Assembly: GCF_023065955.2 (NCBI RefSeq)
Contig: NW_026623019.1
Span: 19,224,350 to 19,288,349 of the forward strand
DNA length: 64,000 nt
Direction of reading: 5' to 3'
From: Ursus arctos
Lineage: Eukaryota > Chordata > Mammalia > Carnivora > Ursidae
Shown here: piece after piece, positions 33,478 to 44,224 of the stretch
How positions within the stretch are numbered: the first letter of the stretch is position 1
Layout: each line of letters opens with the position of its first letter
Made by a program: the position numbers and the translations under genes
The notes under the pieces: generated by a model
The model's input: only the letters and a program-made list of their open reading frames with translations
What the model was told of the DNA's origin: nothing
Databases searched by the model: none

Positions 33478-33776
33478 CTCACTGACATGTGGAATTTAAG
33501 AAACGAGGCAGAGATCATAGGGGAAGAGAGTAAAAAATGAAACAAGATGAAACCAGAGAGGGAGACAAACCATAAGAGACTCTTAATCTCAAGAAACAAA
33601 CTGAGGGTTGCTAGAGGGGAGGGGGGTGGGGGGACGGGGAGGCTGAGTGATGGACATTGGGGAGGGTATATGCTGTGGTGAGCGCTGTGTGTTGTGTAAG
33701 ACTGATGAATCACAGACCTGTACCCCTGAAACAAATAATACATTATATGTTAATAATAAAAAAATAAAATTAAAAA
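33478..33776 (+). mobile_element. Carnivore LINE-1 3' end (5'-truncated)
   Basis: It shows the carnivore L1 3' UTR order: AGAGAGGGAGACAAACCATAAGAGACTC, GAAACAAACTGAGGGTTGCTAGAGGGGAGG, GACTGATGAATCACAGACCTG, then 'AATAATACATTATATGTTAAT' and an A-rich tail. The G-rich run (GGGGAGGGGGGTGGGGGGACGGGG) is typical of this UTR. The target-site duplication AATACATGCA is at 33468-33477 and 33777-33786. No ORF remains. Confidence 0.93.
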
Positions 33777-33931
33777 AATACATGCAGACAAATTATTCTA
33801 GGGATTATTCGTGAAAGAAACACCCTAACTGCTTTGGAAGTGGGCCAAGGAGTGTGTCAGAGAAAATTCCTGAAAGGAAGGAGATTTGTATCCTATCAAA
33901 ATTTCCCTAATCAGTGGCAATGTGGAGAATT

Positions 33932-34115
33932 TGTGGGAGGAATGTATAGAACAAAGCTCTTCTATAGGACAGACCATGACAGGTGTTCTGCCCAATCACT
34001 TCTCATTTTACCAGGCCATAGATGGTTCTAGAATGTTGCTGTAGTCTGGAAATTCTGAAATGAGGTTGACAAGTATTCAGGAAGATGATCCCACAAATAT
34101 CAGACCAGTCATGAG
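33932..34115. repeat. Paired segment B of a local two-copy repeat
   Basis: Counterpart of 32195-32375, about 1.74 kb downstream in the same orientation, with the younger L1 lying between them. See segment A for the alignment. Confidence 0.8.
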
Positions 34116-34634
34116 TATTTTAAGAGCAGTGGTTTCTTCAAATCAGAGTTTGAAGCATAGGAGTCCTAGTCAGGGGGTAATAACAGTGTGAGGCCACCTT
34201 CACAGAAATCTCAAAGAGCTTGTTGCAGTTTAGGCAAAAGTACCATGAAATTTATGAAACAAAGATATGCAGTCGTAAAAGGCAGACTTCATTCTTCACT
34301 GAATGTGGTGTTTGAGTCCTCTGAGAAGCAGACATCAAAGCAGACTTGGACATCCTGGAGACCTGTGGGGGGAAATGTCTGTAAATGGTGAAGGCATCGG
34401 AAACAGATTAGGTGGGGAGAGCCGTCAGACCATAATAAAGGTGTAACACTTATGAAAAGGGAAAGGGAGGGAAGGAAGATTGGTTTGGAAATGTCCCAGA
34501 ATGCGGTGAACCCCTGAGAAAATCTCAGGCCGGCACAGAACCAAATCAAGCTCGAGGTGGACTGTACCAGCTCCAGCCAGAGTAAGACCTCGATGGTAAA
34601 TTGTGCGTGAAAGGGTGCAATTTATAAAGGGAAG
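34116..34634. other. Unassigned non-coding sequence
   Basis: No gene or nameable repeat. Confidence 0.5.
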
Positions 34635-34648
34635 GGGAATATTATATT

Positions 34649-34852
34649 ACATTTTATTTTTTTAAGAAGATTTTATCATTTATTTATTTATTTATAGACA
34701 GTGTGAGCAGGGGGAGGGGCGGAGAGAGAGGGAGAGAGAGAATCTCAAGCAGACGCCCCAACGTGGGGCTCAATTCCACAACCCTGAGATCACGACCTGA
34801 GCCGAAATCAAAGAGTTGGACGCTTAACCAACTGCGCCACCCAGGCACCCCA
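34649..34852 (-). mobile_element. Can-SINE (older variant)
   Basis: T-rich start, TTATTTATTTATTTATAGACAG, and head complement CCAACTGCGCCACCCAGGC. The target-site duplication GGGAATATTATATT is perfect at 34635-34648 and 34853-34866. Confidence 0.95.
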
Positions 34853-34866
34853 GGGAATATTATATT

Positions 34867-35689
34867 TTAAGGAGAGGCGACTGGGATTTCAATTTCTGGC
34901 AATATATGGCAGACTAGATGGCATAAAACAACAAAATCTTGGCTGAAACAAAACAGCTGAATTGGCTTGGTAAGATGTAACAAAGCAGAACATTCAGGAT
35001 AGTTATAGAAATCCTAGGGACAAAAAACGGCAAGGAAACTGAGAAGCTAGGCTGAATATGGGAGTTAACTTTGTCTGCCTTTCGTTGGAGGTGGGTGCTG
35101 GTTCTGAAGACCATGGGCACACATGTCCATGGTCATCAGGCAGAAAATAAGAATGGAATCTCTGGTCTTTGTAATGAGAGGACTTAGAAAGGAAAACGAC
35201 TCTACCCCAACCTCCCATATATAGGGTCCTAAAAGAAATTACCCTAAATGACAGCACTGGGGGCGTGGGAGATAAACAATGAACACCATACCACAAAGCC
35301 ACTTACCATACCACAAAGCACGGGGGCGGGGGGGGAAAAGGCTTATTGGTCTTTTTGACTTGGGTTCTGGATGGGAGAAAAAGTCTCCCTCGTGATACCA
35401 TAATTATAAGTCTATGCATATGTGGGTTTGTTAACACTACTTGTATGATTTGGTAATCTGTAAACCAAGAATTTATGATAAGGTAACATCCCGTCCAAAA
35501 TTTGGTTTGTTTCTGGTAATTTCTCTGGGTGGCCTAATAGAAGCAACACAGGATTTTTCTAGAGAGATATAGTATCAACCTATCTCCTCAGCAGTCCCAC
35601 CTGTGAAGTCTAAGTGAACATGCACTGATATTCCAAAATTATGAAATATGCAAGGAAAAAACACCCCCTCAAAAGAAATCAGCAGATTC
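34867..35689. other. Unassigned; one short tandem duplication
   Basis: No gene. The 15-mer ACCATACCACAAAGC occurs at 35285-35299 and 35305-35319 (20-base period), followed by a G-run (35320-35336). Confidence 0.5.
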
Positions 35690-36470
35690 AACAAACAGCT
35701 GAATTAAACTCTGAAGACTTTGAGGGAATAAAGTCAGCAAAGGAAGACTTTAAAATAAGTTACTTTAGAATGACTAGAATCTAATCCACAACTGGGATAC
35801 TTCATAGTGAAACATTGTAAAACACAGAAAACATTCACTTCAAAGGAAAGATCTTAAAAGCAGCCAGGAAGAAAAGACACATTACTTAAAAAGTAATGAA
35901 AAGTGGTCAGCAAACTTCTTGAAAGCACCAGTGGAAGACATTCGGGATAAACATTGCAAATAGCACAAAATCATAAATAAATACAAATATGACAATAAAT
36001 AAATGTAAGTGGTCTGAATTTGATTAAAAGTCAACAACTCTTCTGATTGCATTAAAAAAATCAAATTAGGTATGAGCTGCTTAGAAATGATCTTTAAAAC
36101 ATAAAGTCAATGGACAGAAGGGAGGTGGGGGGGAAGGGTGAAATAGGTGATGGGCATTAAGGCATACACCTGTCATGACAAGCATCAGGTAATGTAAGGA
36201 AGGGCTGAATCACTATTTTGTGCACCTGAAACTAATATTACACTGAAATTTAAATAGAAACTTAAAAAAAAAAAACCCATAAGGTGAATGGAAGCAATGG
36301 GAGAAGTTATGTCACAGAAATATTAACCAAACAAACATTAGCATAGCTATATTTAATTCAGACAAAATAAATTTAAGGCCAAAAGCATCTTTAGGGATAA
36401 AGGGATTACTATGTAATCATTACCATTTTAACTCACCAGGAACGCTATAATTCTATACTGTATTCTCTTA
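35690..36470 (+). mobile_element. Old LINE-1/HAL1-type coding-region fragment, interrupted
   Basis: The block 'GAAAGATCTTAAAAGCAGCCAGGAAGAAAAGACACATTAC' is the L1 ORF1-end signature. 'AATGTAAGTGGTCTGAATTTGATTAAAAG' and 'GCATAGCTATATTTAATTCAGACAAAATAAATTTAAGGCCAAAAGC' are L1 ORF2-like blocks. It is decayed and non-coding. A younger L1 3' end at 36114-36277 splits it. Confidence 0.8.
36114..36277 (+). mobile_element. L1 3' end nested inside the older L1
   Basis: It reads GGGTGAAATAGGTGATGGGCATTAAGG, 'GAATCACTATTTTGTGCACCTGAAACTAATATTACACTG' and an A-tail, which is a carnivore/boreoeutherian L1 3' UTR. The duplicated target is CATAAAGTCAATGG at 36100-36113 and CATAAGGTGAATGG at 36278-36291 (12 of 14 bases). 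Confidence 0.9.
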
Positions 36471-36482
36471 TAATAGAGTTCC

Positions 36483-37400
36483 CAAATTTCACTCATTCAT
36501 TTATTTAATATTAACTGAAAGCCAACCTATGCCAGACTCTGTTCTAGGTGCTTAGGGGACACACTGGTGAACAAAACAGACCAAAATTTCTGCGCTCATG
36601 AAACTTACAATCTAATTTAATCTTTGGGAGTGGAGGATAGAGACTTAAGCACTAAGCAAAGAAACAAATTTGGGGAAGTAATGTGTACTATGAAACATAG
36701 TGTAATGGGAGGAAGAGAAACAATATGGGGGAACTATTGGTAGGGGGTAAGGGGACGCTTTTTAAAAATAAAGTGACATTGGAGCTGAGATCCAAAGGAA
36801 GTGAAGGAATAATCAATATGGAGATATAGGGGAAGAGCTTTCAAAGCAGAGGAATTAGCAAATGCAAAGACCTTGAGAACAGCAAGGAGTTCGTTGTGAT
36901 AGGAGTGGAGTGAGCAATGGAGAAAGTGGCTGGAGATGGTGTCAGCAAGGCAGTAATGAGTCAGATCATGCAGACCTTGACAGCCATTGCAGCGATTTGG
37001 GAGTTTTTTTTTTTTTTTTTTTCAGGGTGAGATGGATACCTTCCAGCGGCGGTGTGACATGTTACACTTTCGTTTTAAAAGGACCACTTGGGCTGTGGTG
37101 CAGAGTTTAGACTGTAGGAGGACAAGCAAACAGGAAGATCAGTGTGTACGCTGTTGCAATAATCCACATGAGAGGTGATTGTGGTTTGGACCACTAGAGA
37201 GGATGAGAATGAGTCAGATTATGGTGTAATTTCAATAATAGAGCCCATGGGAGTTGACACAGGAGACAAAGAGGAGTCAAGAATGACCCCATGTTTTCCA
37301 GTTTTCGAAGTGGAAAAATTAGTGTTGTCCGTTGCTGAGACGGGGAGGAGCGCAGTATGGCGGGTATGGGAGGTTGGAAGTTGGACATGAATACCTACTA
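36483..37400 (-). mobile_element. Long L2 LINE relic, reverse orientation
   Basis: It starts with the reversed L2 tail ('TCATTCATTTATTTAATATT..TATGCCAGACTCTGTTCTAGGTGC'). It continues through '..CCAAAGGAAGTGAAGG', 'AGCAAATGCAAAGACCTTGAG', 'AGTCAGATCATGCAGACCTTG', 'TTTTAAAAGGACCACTTGGGCTG', 'TTGCAATAATCCACATGAGAGGTGAT' in the order known for reversed L2. A T-run (37003-37022) is embedded. It is about 0.9 kb, unusually long for such an old element. Confidence 0.7.
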
Positions 37401-38714
37401 GAGAGGAAATGAAAGAATTTCAAGGAGCAGGAGATCATTTACTAGTTCTTGTGGAGGGGGTAATATGTTTCCCCCAATCAATCAATGGGTTGAGAGTAGA
37501 GAAAAAAATGAGGTATAAAAGATTTCAACAATACGGTTAAAAAGTCTTGTTTTGTGGAAGTATATAGACTCCTGCATGTGACGTGACCTTCATAAAAACT
37601 GTCCATTTACTGGACTAGAAAACGAGTCTCAACGGATTTTAAGAATTGGTCATCAGCAGACCCCATAGTTTAAGCACAGCACAATCATGGAACAAAACCA
37701 TGACAAAGGATAATCGAAGGATAACTAAGAGAAAGGCAGTAGGCTGGAAAGAAAAGAATTTCGGAGAAATGAAATCTCAAGCAACAGTATTTCTGAGAAG
37801 CTCAAGCTGCTACATCTGGACCAGCTCAGGGTCTTTGGTTACACTTGTGAGACAGCCTTTACACCTTGCCTGGTTCTTAGTCAGGAGTACCCTGACTAAG
37901 GTGAATTCTGGCCCTCTCCAGCAACTTCCCAGGGTTCCCTGGAAAATGAGCAAATTTCTGAAAGGTGACTCTTCTCTTGGGATGTCTGAATTTCAAGATA
38001 TTCTTCTCTTTCTCTAGTTGTCCTACAGTCTGTATCATTTTAGCCTCCTGAAAGTAGCTATGATTGTTGGGCCCATGAAGCTTGTTCTGGTCATGCCTGG
38101 ATCGAGGTGGTGGTGGTGGGGTGTCCTTGGGAGGCTAAAGCTGCCCTGAATTTAATGTTACGGCAGGACACAGGGAGCTCCTCGGGTTATTCTGGTCTAG
38201 GAGTCCATGACTGGTACTGCTCTACTGTGTGGCTGGCTCGCATGGTTGTGTTAGGGAACTGGAATCGAGCCAGTCCAACCTCGATTGCCTTCCTTAAGCT
38301 ACTGGGACTGCCTCAGGACTTAGCCCAAGTCACTTAAGGGGAAACCCTGTAGGTATCTGCAACACTTATCCTCTTCCTGCACTTATTTTCCCTCTGCTTG
38401 AGCTCCCTCTTCTGCCACCGCTTCCAGGCGCAGGCTTCGCTCCGTACCCTGTGGGTGGGTCCTATTGCGTTCCCACATATGATCTTGCCACATCCATCAA
38501 TTGTTCTTCTGGCTCTTTCGGCAATGATCTCCACTATTGCTTCGGATCGTGTGTTTCCTCAGTTGTGTGGGCCTCAGGCCGTATTTCAATCCAGTTCGAG
38601 AACCTGTCTCCAGTCCTGCTGTGACCTGGGCCAGGGAAGTATCATGCTCACGATGGATGCTGGCGATGGGGATCTGTGCAGATGGGACAGTGAGGTAGCC
38701 CATAGTTTTCTAAT
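37401..38714. other. Unassigned; contains a perfect 10-bp hairpin
   Basis: No gene. CTTAGTCAGG at 37876-37885 and CCTGACTAAG at 37891-37900 form a stem with a 5-base loop. The open frames of 123 and 111 residues have no recognisable similarity. Confidence 0.45.
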
Positions 38715-38900
38715 TACTGGTATTTTTTCCTGATTATAAACAGACTACATATTGAATTGTAGAAAGTTTAAAAAGTTCAAAGAGTATAAAGAAAAAAATA
38801 CCACTCATACTCCTACCATTTAGGAATATCCTATTCCTATTTTGGTGCATTCACTACCTGAAATTTATATGCATATAAATGACTAAATGAATACATTTCA
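38715..38900 (+). mobile_element. Ancient interspersed repeat fragment (LINE-like, unsure)
   Basis: The block 'TTGTAGAAAGTTTAAAAAGTTCAAAGAGTATAAAGAAAAAAATACC..CTCCTACCATTTAGGAATA' matches the common mammalian '..GTAGAAAATTTGGAAAATACAGAAAAGTATAAAG..AATCCCACCACCCAGAGATA' relic. Confidence 0.45.
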
Positions 38901-38976
38901 AAAAAAGAATTAAATTGTACTTTACATTCAGGCTTTATGCTCCTTTATTCATTGACATAAGTAAACATTATTGGAG

Positions 38977-39187
38977 GGGCGCCTGGGTGGCTCAGTTGGT
39001 TAAGTGTCTGCCTTCCACTCAGACCATGGTCCCAGGGTCCTGGGATTGAGCCCCGTGTAGGGCTCCCTGCTCAGCAAGGAGTCTGCTTCTCCCCTTGCCC
39101 CTCCCTCTGCTCCTCCCTCCTGCTAGTACACTCTCGCGAGCTCTCTCTCTCTCACAAATAAATAAATAAATAAAATCTTTAAAAAAA
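38977..39187 (+). mobile_element. Can-SINE (older variant)
   Basis: Head GGGCGCCTGGGTGGCTCAGTTGG, CT-rich 'CTCTCTCTCTCTCAC', tail AAATAAATAAATAAATAAAATCTTT. The flanking TAAACATTATT (38962-38972) and TAAACGTTATT (39188-39198) are the target duplication. Confidence 0.95.
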
Positions 39188-39198
39188 TAAACGTTATT

Positions 39199-39799
39199 CT
39201 TGGACCATAAAAAACTTGTAAACACCATTTTAAATGACTGCATATTATTTCAGCCTATGTGTCGTCTTTAAACTTAATATTTTATTCTGTTTGTAATTTG
39301 TGTTATTTCTCCCCCTAAAACCTTGTATTCTTCCCGATAACAAAGACTTTTGCTAGAATGGTTTATTTCTTGATATCATTACATTTCTTAAAGTCAACAT
39401 CTTATGTTTCTAATTATTATTTTTTTAAGAGAAGAATTACAAATGCTAAGGTTGTCAAAGGTGATATAATTTTACCTTCTTAAAAAGATTCAATTTTTGT
39501 AATTTTCCTTTTAGGAAAATTAGCTTTGGGTGAATTAGCTTTGGGTATTTTTAAAGATTTATGGTTTTATTAAACTAATGAAGTAACAGCTAAGTCTCCA
39601 AGTTCTTTAGGAATACAACTTAAAATGTCTGAGGAAGGCCAGCAAAGCAGAATTTCAGATTCACATGCCATTTCTAGGAAAAGTGAAGCTTATACTTCTA
39701 AAAATGTCCCCATGCTTCCAGACCAATGAGCCTTTCCTTTTATAACTATTAGAAACCAGAGAAACAGAATTATTTTGTTTCATCTCTTTACCTCCTCAT
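39199..39799. other. Unassigned AT-rich; 15-bp tandem duplicate
   Basis: No gene. AATTAGCTTTGGGT occurs twice in tandem at 39518-39547. Confidence 0.5.
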
Positions 39800-39985
39800 A
39801 GCTGGCCCAAGCTCCGCCATTGGCTGCCTGCGAGGTTTTGGACAAATGATTGAACCTCCCTAATCGTCCGTTTTCTCGTGTGTAAAATGGGGATGATGAT
39901 TTCTCATTGGATTGTGGTAAGGATGAAATATAACATGAACAGTGTCTAGTCTGCCTCATTAAATTTTGGGTGTTATTCATACTGT
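39800..39985 (+). mobile_element. MIR SINE fragment
   Basis: 'GACAAATGATTGAACCTCCCTAATCGTCCGTTTTCTCGTGTGTAAAATGGGGATGATGAT..' matches the MIR core. Confidence 0.8.
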
Positions 39986-40015
39986 TGTTATGTTGCTGGT
40001 GGAGATAGAGTAACA

Positions 40016-40242
40016 TGGAGGTGAACATCATGGACTCTGGAGTAGGGCTTCTGCCAGGATTCTACCACTAGTTCCGTGGCCTTGAGAATACACTTACACT
40101 CTTGTATCTCAGTTTTCTCACCTGTGAAAATGTAATAATAGTACCTACCTGAGGGGATTTTTATGAGGCTGAAATACTCTAGTGTATATGAAAGTACTGA
40201 GAACAATGCCTAGCCCATATTAAGGGCTATATAAGTGATTAT
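40016..40242 (+). mobile_element. MIR SINE, nearly full length
   Basis: 'ACATCATGGACTCTGGAGTAGGGC..CACTAGTTCCGTGGCCTTGAG..CTCAGTTTTCTCACCTGTGAAAATGTAATAATAGTACCTACCTGAGG..' and an end like 'AACAATGCCTAGCCCATATTAAGGGC'. It covers nearly all of the roughly 260-base MIR consensus. Confidence 0.9.
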
Positions 40243-42504
40243 CTGAAGTAAATAACATATTTATTCCATATTTTCAGTAATAGGGGGATGGAACGGTTAT
40301 AGAACAAAAATAAATCATGTCACTTTCATTTCTTCAATATTTTTTTTTCCTCTGAAGTATTCGGTATCCGGAAGAATTGTGTGTTCTGAGATTGCTGGTC
40401 TGAGTTGTGCTCGATTTGACTAATCCCCAAAGAGGTACTTACCAGATTGCTAGGATAGCAGGTTAATGCTTCAGAATCATGAACATCTGAAATGAGTCAG
40501 CTGATGCCTACCCTTGAGTCTTCAGAAGACCCAAGAACACAAGAGAAGTATTCTGAATAGATAGCTGCCTCTATTTATGTTTATGGGACCACTGCCATCC
40601 CTTCAAATGCAGAAAAGTAGTTGTGGACTGAAGAGACTAATTTGCTTTTAGAGATTAAGTGTCTTGACCGTCCCTGGGCAAAAAGGAGTTCAAGTAGAGT
40701 GAAAAAAATATAAACAGTATTACTCTGTTCCTCCTTCGATAAGACTCTTCATAAAGAATGGCCTGATAGGCTAGAAGACTTTCGAGCAAATCAGAATTAT
40801 TTTCCACAAGGCCAATGAGAATTTTGATTGCCTCCCTATGTTTTAGAAGTACTAAGAGTTTTTCAAATGAGGTCCAAAGTGCAGCAAAACATAATCATCT
40901 AACTTGGAAGGCAGCCATGGAATGGGATGACTGGATAAATATTACCATCTAGTATCATTTATCTCAGGCTCTAGTGGGAATGGGAGAGAGGTTGGGGAGG
41001 AATTTCCTGCCAAAATCCAAGGTTAAACCCAAAGAGAAGTTAGTACCCTCCAGGGGCCATTGTTTCCCCATTATGAGCCTTGGATACGATTTCATTTCAA
41101 TGATTATTCTTAAAGAATTGTATTCTGAAGGGGGCTATGCAGAGCTGGTTTTGAACATCTATAACTCGAGGATTCATCAGGAAATATGACGGTCGGTTTG
41201 CATGCATATGAATACACACCTTTGCTGCCGGCCTTTCTTCAATATATTTTTTCTACTGACAAATTAGGGCCATTAAAAATTCCTTGCAGTACGGGCATTT
41301 GATTGTTTGAAGTGAGATCGTGGACACCTCCATTAGCCCTTGACAGGGGACACAAACCATAAGCTGGAAACTGTAATGTAAGCCTTGAGACAATGGAGTA
41401 ACTTAACAGGCCTGAATCAAGCATAAACAATGAAGTGGTTTGAAAGGGTTGGTCTCCCCAAAATGTCACGTTCCACGGAAGAATGCTTTCTCTATTTGAT
41501 CTGTCACTAGAGCTCTCAAAACATGACACTCCTTGAACATAATATACTTTGATGATAAACTAGATTAACTTTCCCAGTACAAGTGAAAGGCCACCTGTTG
41601 CCAGAATGGCCATATTCCTCGTTGGCTGTCTTGTAGCTGTCATCACTTCAATGCAATCTGCAGCCGACATGCTGGAATATAATGAATATGTCAGAAGTTG
41701 GAGGTCAGCCATCCAAGTACATGAAAACTTGGCTCGCCTACAGTGTCAGCATGGAGGCCTTCCCTATCATCTTGTGCAAAGGATTTCTGCACCACTTGAT
41801 TTGTTTGCACAGGGTTTGTTGCTGTTGGATGGGGCGTATTTCTGTCTTTTTGACAGCCCATTCAAATATTTTCAGTGTGGAAAAATAGGGCTTCTGGTTT
41901 CAAGCTCTTCAAATAATAATAGGTGGTGTGAAATGCCGTGGTAGCTGATGGAAGTGGGGGTCTGTTGTTGGTCGTTGGTGGAGAAATATCCACAGAGACT
42001 GTTAGAAGTGTTTTGATTGGAGTGGAGAGGAGGGTTGGTTGGAAGGCGAGAACTACTGAAGAAATCATACAGGTGCTCCATTTCTACCTTCTCCTACCCA
42101 CCCTTAGCATACAGTGGTGTTGGGTCGGTTGGGTCACAGACTCTTGGTATAGGGAAGTAGAAGATGGTGCATCCTAATTTATATGTCATATATTTATAAC
42201 ATATATAATACAATATGTATCAGTTTTTCCAGGTCACAATAATGGGGTACAATAGGAGATGTTTTGCTTATTTGTGACATATCTGTTTTTTTCTTCTTTC
42301 TTCTCAAAAAGTAATGTCTGTTTTAGCTAACAACATCAGGAAGAGGCCTTCCAAAATCTTGGTCAGTATGATTAAAGAATCACGAGTATTTCCATTGGTT
42401 GAGAGTAAGAGAGCTGAAAGGCCATCTTAGCTATTGTTAAATACTTGTTCCAAACCTCTAAGGGCCAACTAAAAGGACAATTCTGTTCTTGGCTGTAGCT
42501 AGGG
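40243..42504. other. Long unassigned stretch
   Basis: About 2.3 kb without a recognisable transposon or gene. The open frame of 112 residues at 41606-41944 (+) has no recognisable domain. An AT-only block lies at 42178-42215. Confidence 0.5.
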
Positions 42505-42722
42505 TAGAGTTTCTCAATCTTGGCGCTATTGACATTTTGGATTGGATAATCCTTCGTGGTGGTGGTGGTGGGGGGTGGGGTGCTGTCCTTTGCATTGGAG
42601 GATGTAACAGCATCCCTGGTCTTGATCCACCAGATGCCAGTAGCACCGTCCCAGTGATAACAATAAAAAAGGTCTCCAGAGATCCACTAAGGGGCACAAT
42701 TGCCCCCAGCTGAAAAACACCG
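42505..42722 (+). mobile_element. MER20 (hAT-Charlie DNA transposon)
   Basis: It reads 'TTTCTCAATCTTGGCGCTATTGACATTTTGGATTGGATAATCCTTCGTGG..GGATGTAACAGCATCCCTGG..CCAGATGCCAGTAGCACCG..CCCCCAGCTGAAAAACACC', essentially end to end at 218 bases. The 8-base flanks AGCTAGGG and AATTAGGG agree at 6 of 8. A GGT/GGGG run inside (42557-42578) has expanded. MER20 is a placental-mammal-age element. Confidence 0.93.
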
Positions 42723-42974
42723 AATTAGGGGTGTACTATAATCCTAGAAGTATGCTACATTGTAATAACATAAAGAAGCAAATTATATGCATAAACCCAT
42801 CCTCTTAACTCTCCCCCACCCAGTTTTAACATCAAAATATCAACTGGAAAGGAGTGGGAGGTTTATTGCACTCTACGCCATAATTCACATTCCTACATCC
42901 TAAGAGTATGGGTTTGGGTAGCTAAGGGTCTAAGATTGTCTTCTGTTTTGGTAATAATAGCAAAAATAGCTCTC
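42723..42974. other. Unassigned non-coding sequence
   Basis: Nothing recognisable. Confidence 0.5.
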
Positions 42975-43190
42975 ATTTATCAAGGGACGATTATGGTGCC
43001 TCACCCTGTGTTCGGTCACTTCCATGTGCTGTTTCATTTGCTCCTTCTAACAAATATAGAAATTAACTACATTATCATAGTCTCTTATCAGATTAGTACA
43101 CTTATCAGATGAGTAAAAGCTTAGAGCATTTAAAGAACTCGCCCAAGCTTATAACCGTAGTAACAGAGCTTATGCTTTAAATCCAGGGGG
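42975..43190 (-). mobile_element. MIR SINE fragment
   Basis: 'CTCATTTATCAAGGGACGATTATGG ... TCAGATGAGTAAAAGCTTAGAGC..GAACTCGCCCAAGCTTATAAC' is a reversed MIR. A 17-base stretch (CTTATCAGAT..) is duplicated in tandem at 43084-43117. Confidence 0.7.
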
Positions 43191-44224
43191 TCCCACCGAG
43201 AATTTGGATGGCTAACTACTTACATGCAGTTTTTCCCTATGTGGACTGGGTCACAAAAGAAGGGGTTCTGCTCCCAAGGACTGAACTGTCACTCGTCCCC
43301 AACCGCTGATGCTCAGCAGGTTTCTTTCCAGCACATTCACATAATTTAGGCCTCAGTGAGTCACATCCTATAATCATTTTATGAGAACAAAGTGGCAAAT
43401 AGCTAATTTAAAATTATCCCTGTCAAAAGAAGATAAGAAAATTACGCGTGGGTTTGATAAAAAACATTTTATATCTCTTCTAAAACACTTGTTAAATTTT
43501 ATCGAGATGTGACCTTATAAACTCAAGACCAGTGCATCGGCAAGCTGCATGCTCAGTAGGAATTCAAATCCCTACTCCATATTTAATTTGCGTTAATTAA
43601 CTTAATGTTTAAGTTTCGCTATTTATTTCCATCACCTCTAACATTTTCTACATGTGTTGACAAGGGGAAATATCTGAATAGTGCATTTCTTTCTTTTTTC
43701 CTTTTTTTTTACCTTTTGCCCTGCTGGGAGAGGTTTAAGAACTAACGTAATAGTCAAAAGTCAGGCCGAGTGAACAAAACAAAAGCAGAGGCACCAATTA
43801 GTGCACAGCCTGGGGAATGAGCGAACAAATTTGCCATCATCTATGCTTTCCTAGTCTGATGCCAGAGCTCCTTTCCCCTCTTCTTGATTTATATATTCTT
43901 TTAATCATTACTTCCCTTCATTTGTGCTGTTGCCATTTTCCGAATTGATCACAAATGTAAGAAGAGTCTTTTCTCTTAGTTTTTTTTTTTTGGTTTCTTC
44001 AATGGACGAATTAGGTCATTTCTTCGTTAGTGCTTAGCAGACACTAAATATTTGCTGTCTCGTGGAGCCCAGTAGACAAGTGAGAGTAGGAAACATATCA
44101 AAACGGAAGATATAGACAATGCCTGGCCGTATGGAAAATATCGGTACTGCAATGATGGAAGATGGGAAAGGCAGTGAATCGTCATTACCATATGTCACTG
44201 ATGACTTTGGAAGTACTCATTGTC
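43191..44224. other. Unassigned, repeat-free, AT-rich
   Basis: No gene or repeat. Homeobox-type motif groups such as TTAATTTGCGTTAATTAAC at about 43582-43605 occur in a clean stretch; possible regulatory DNA, not proven. Confidence 0.4.
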
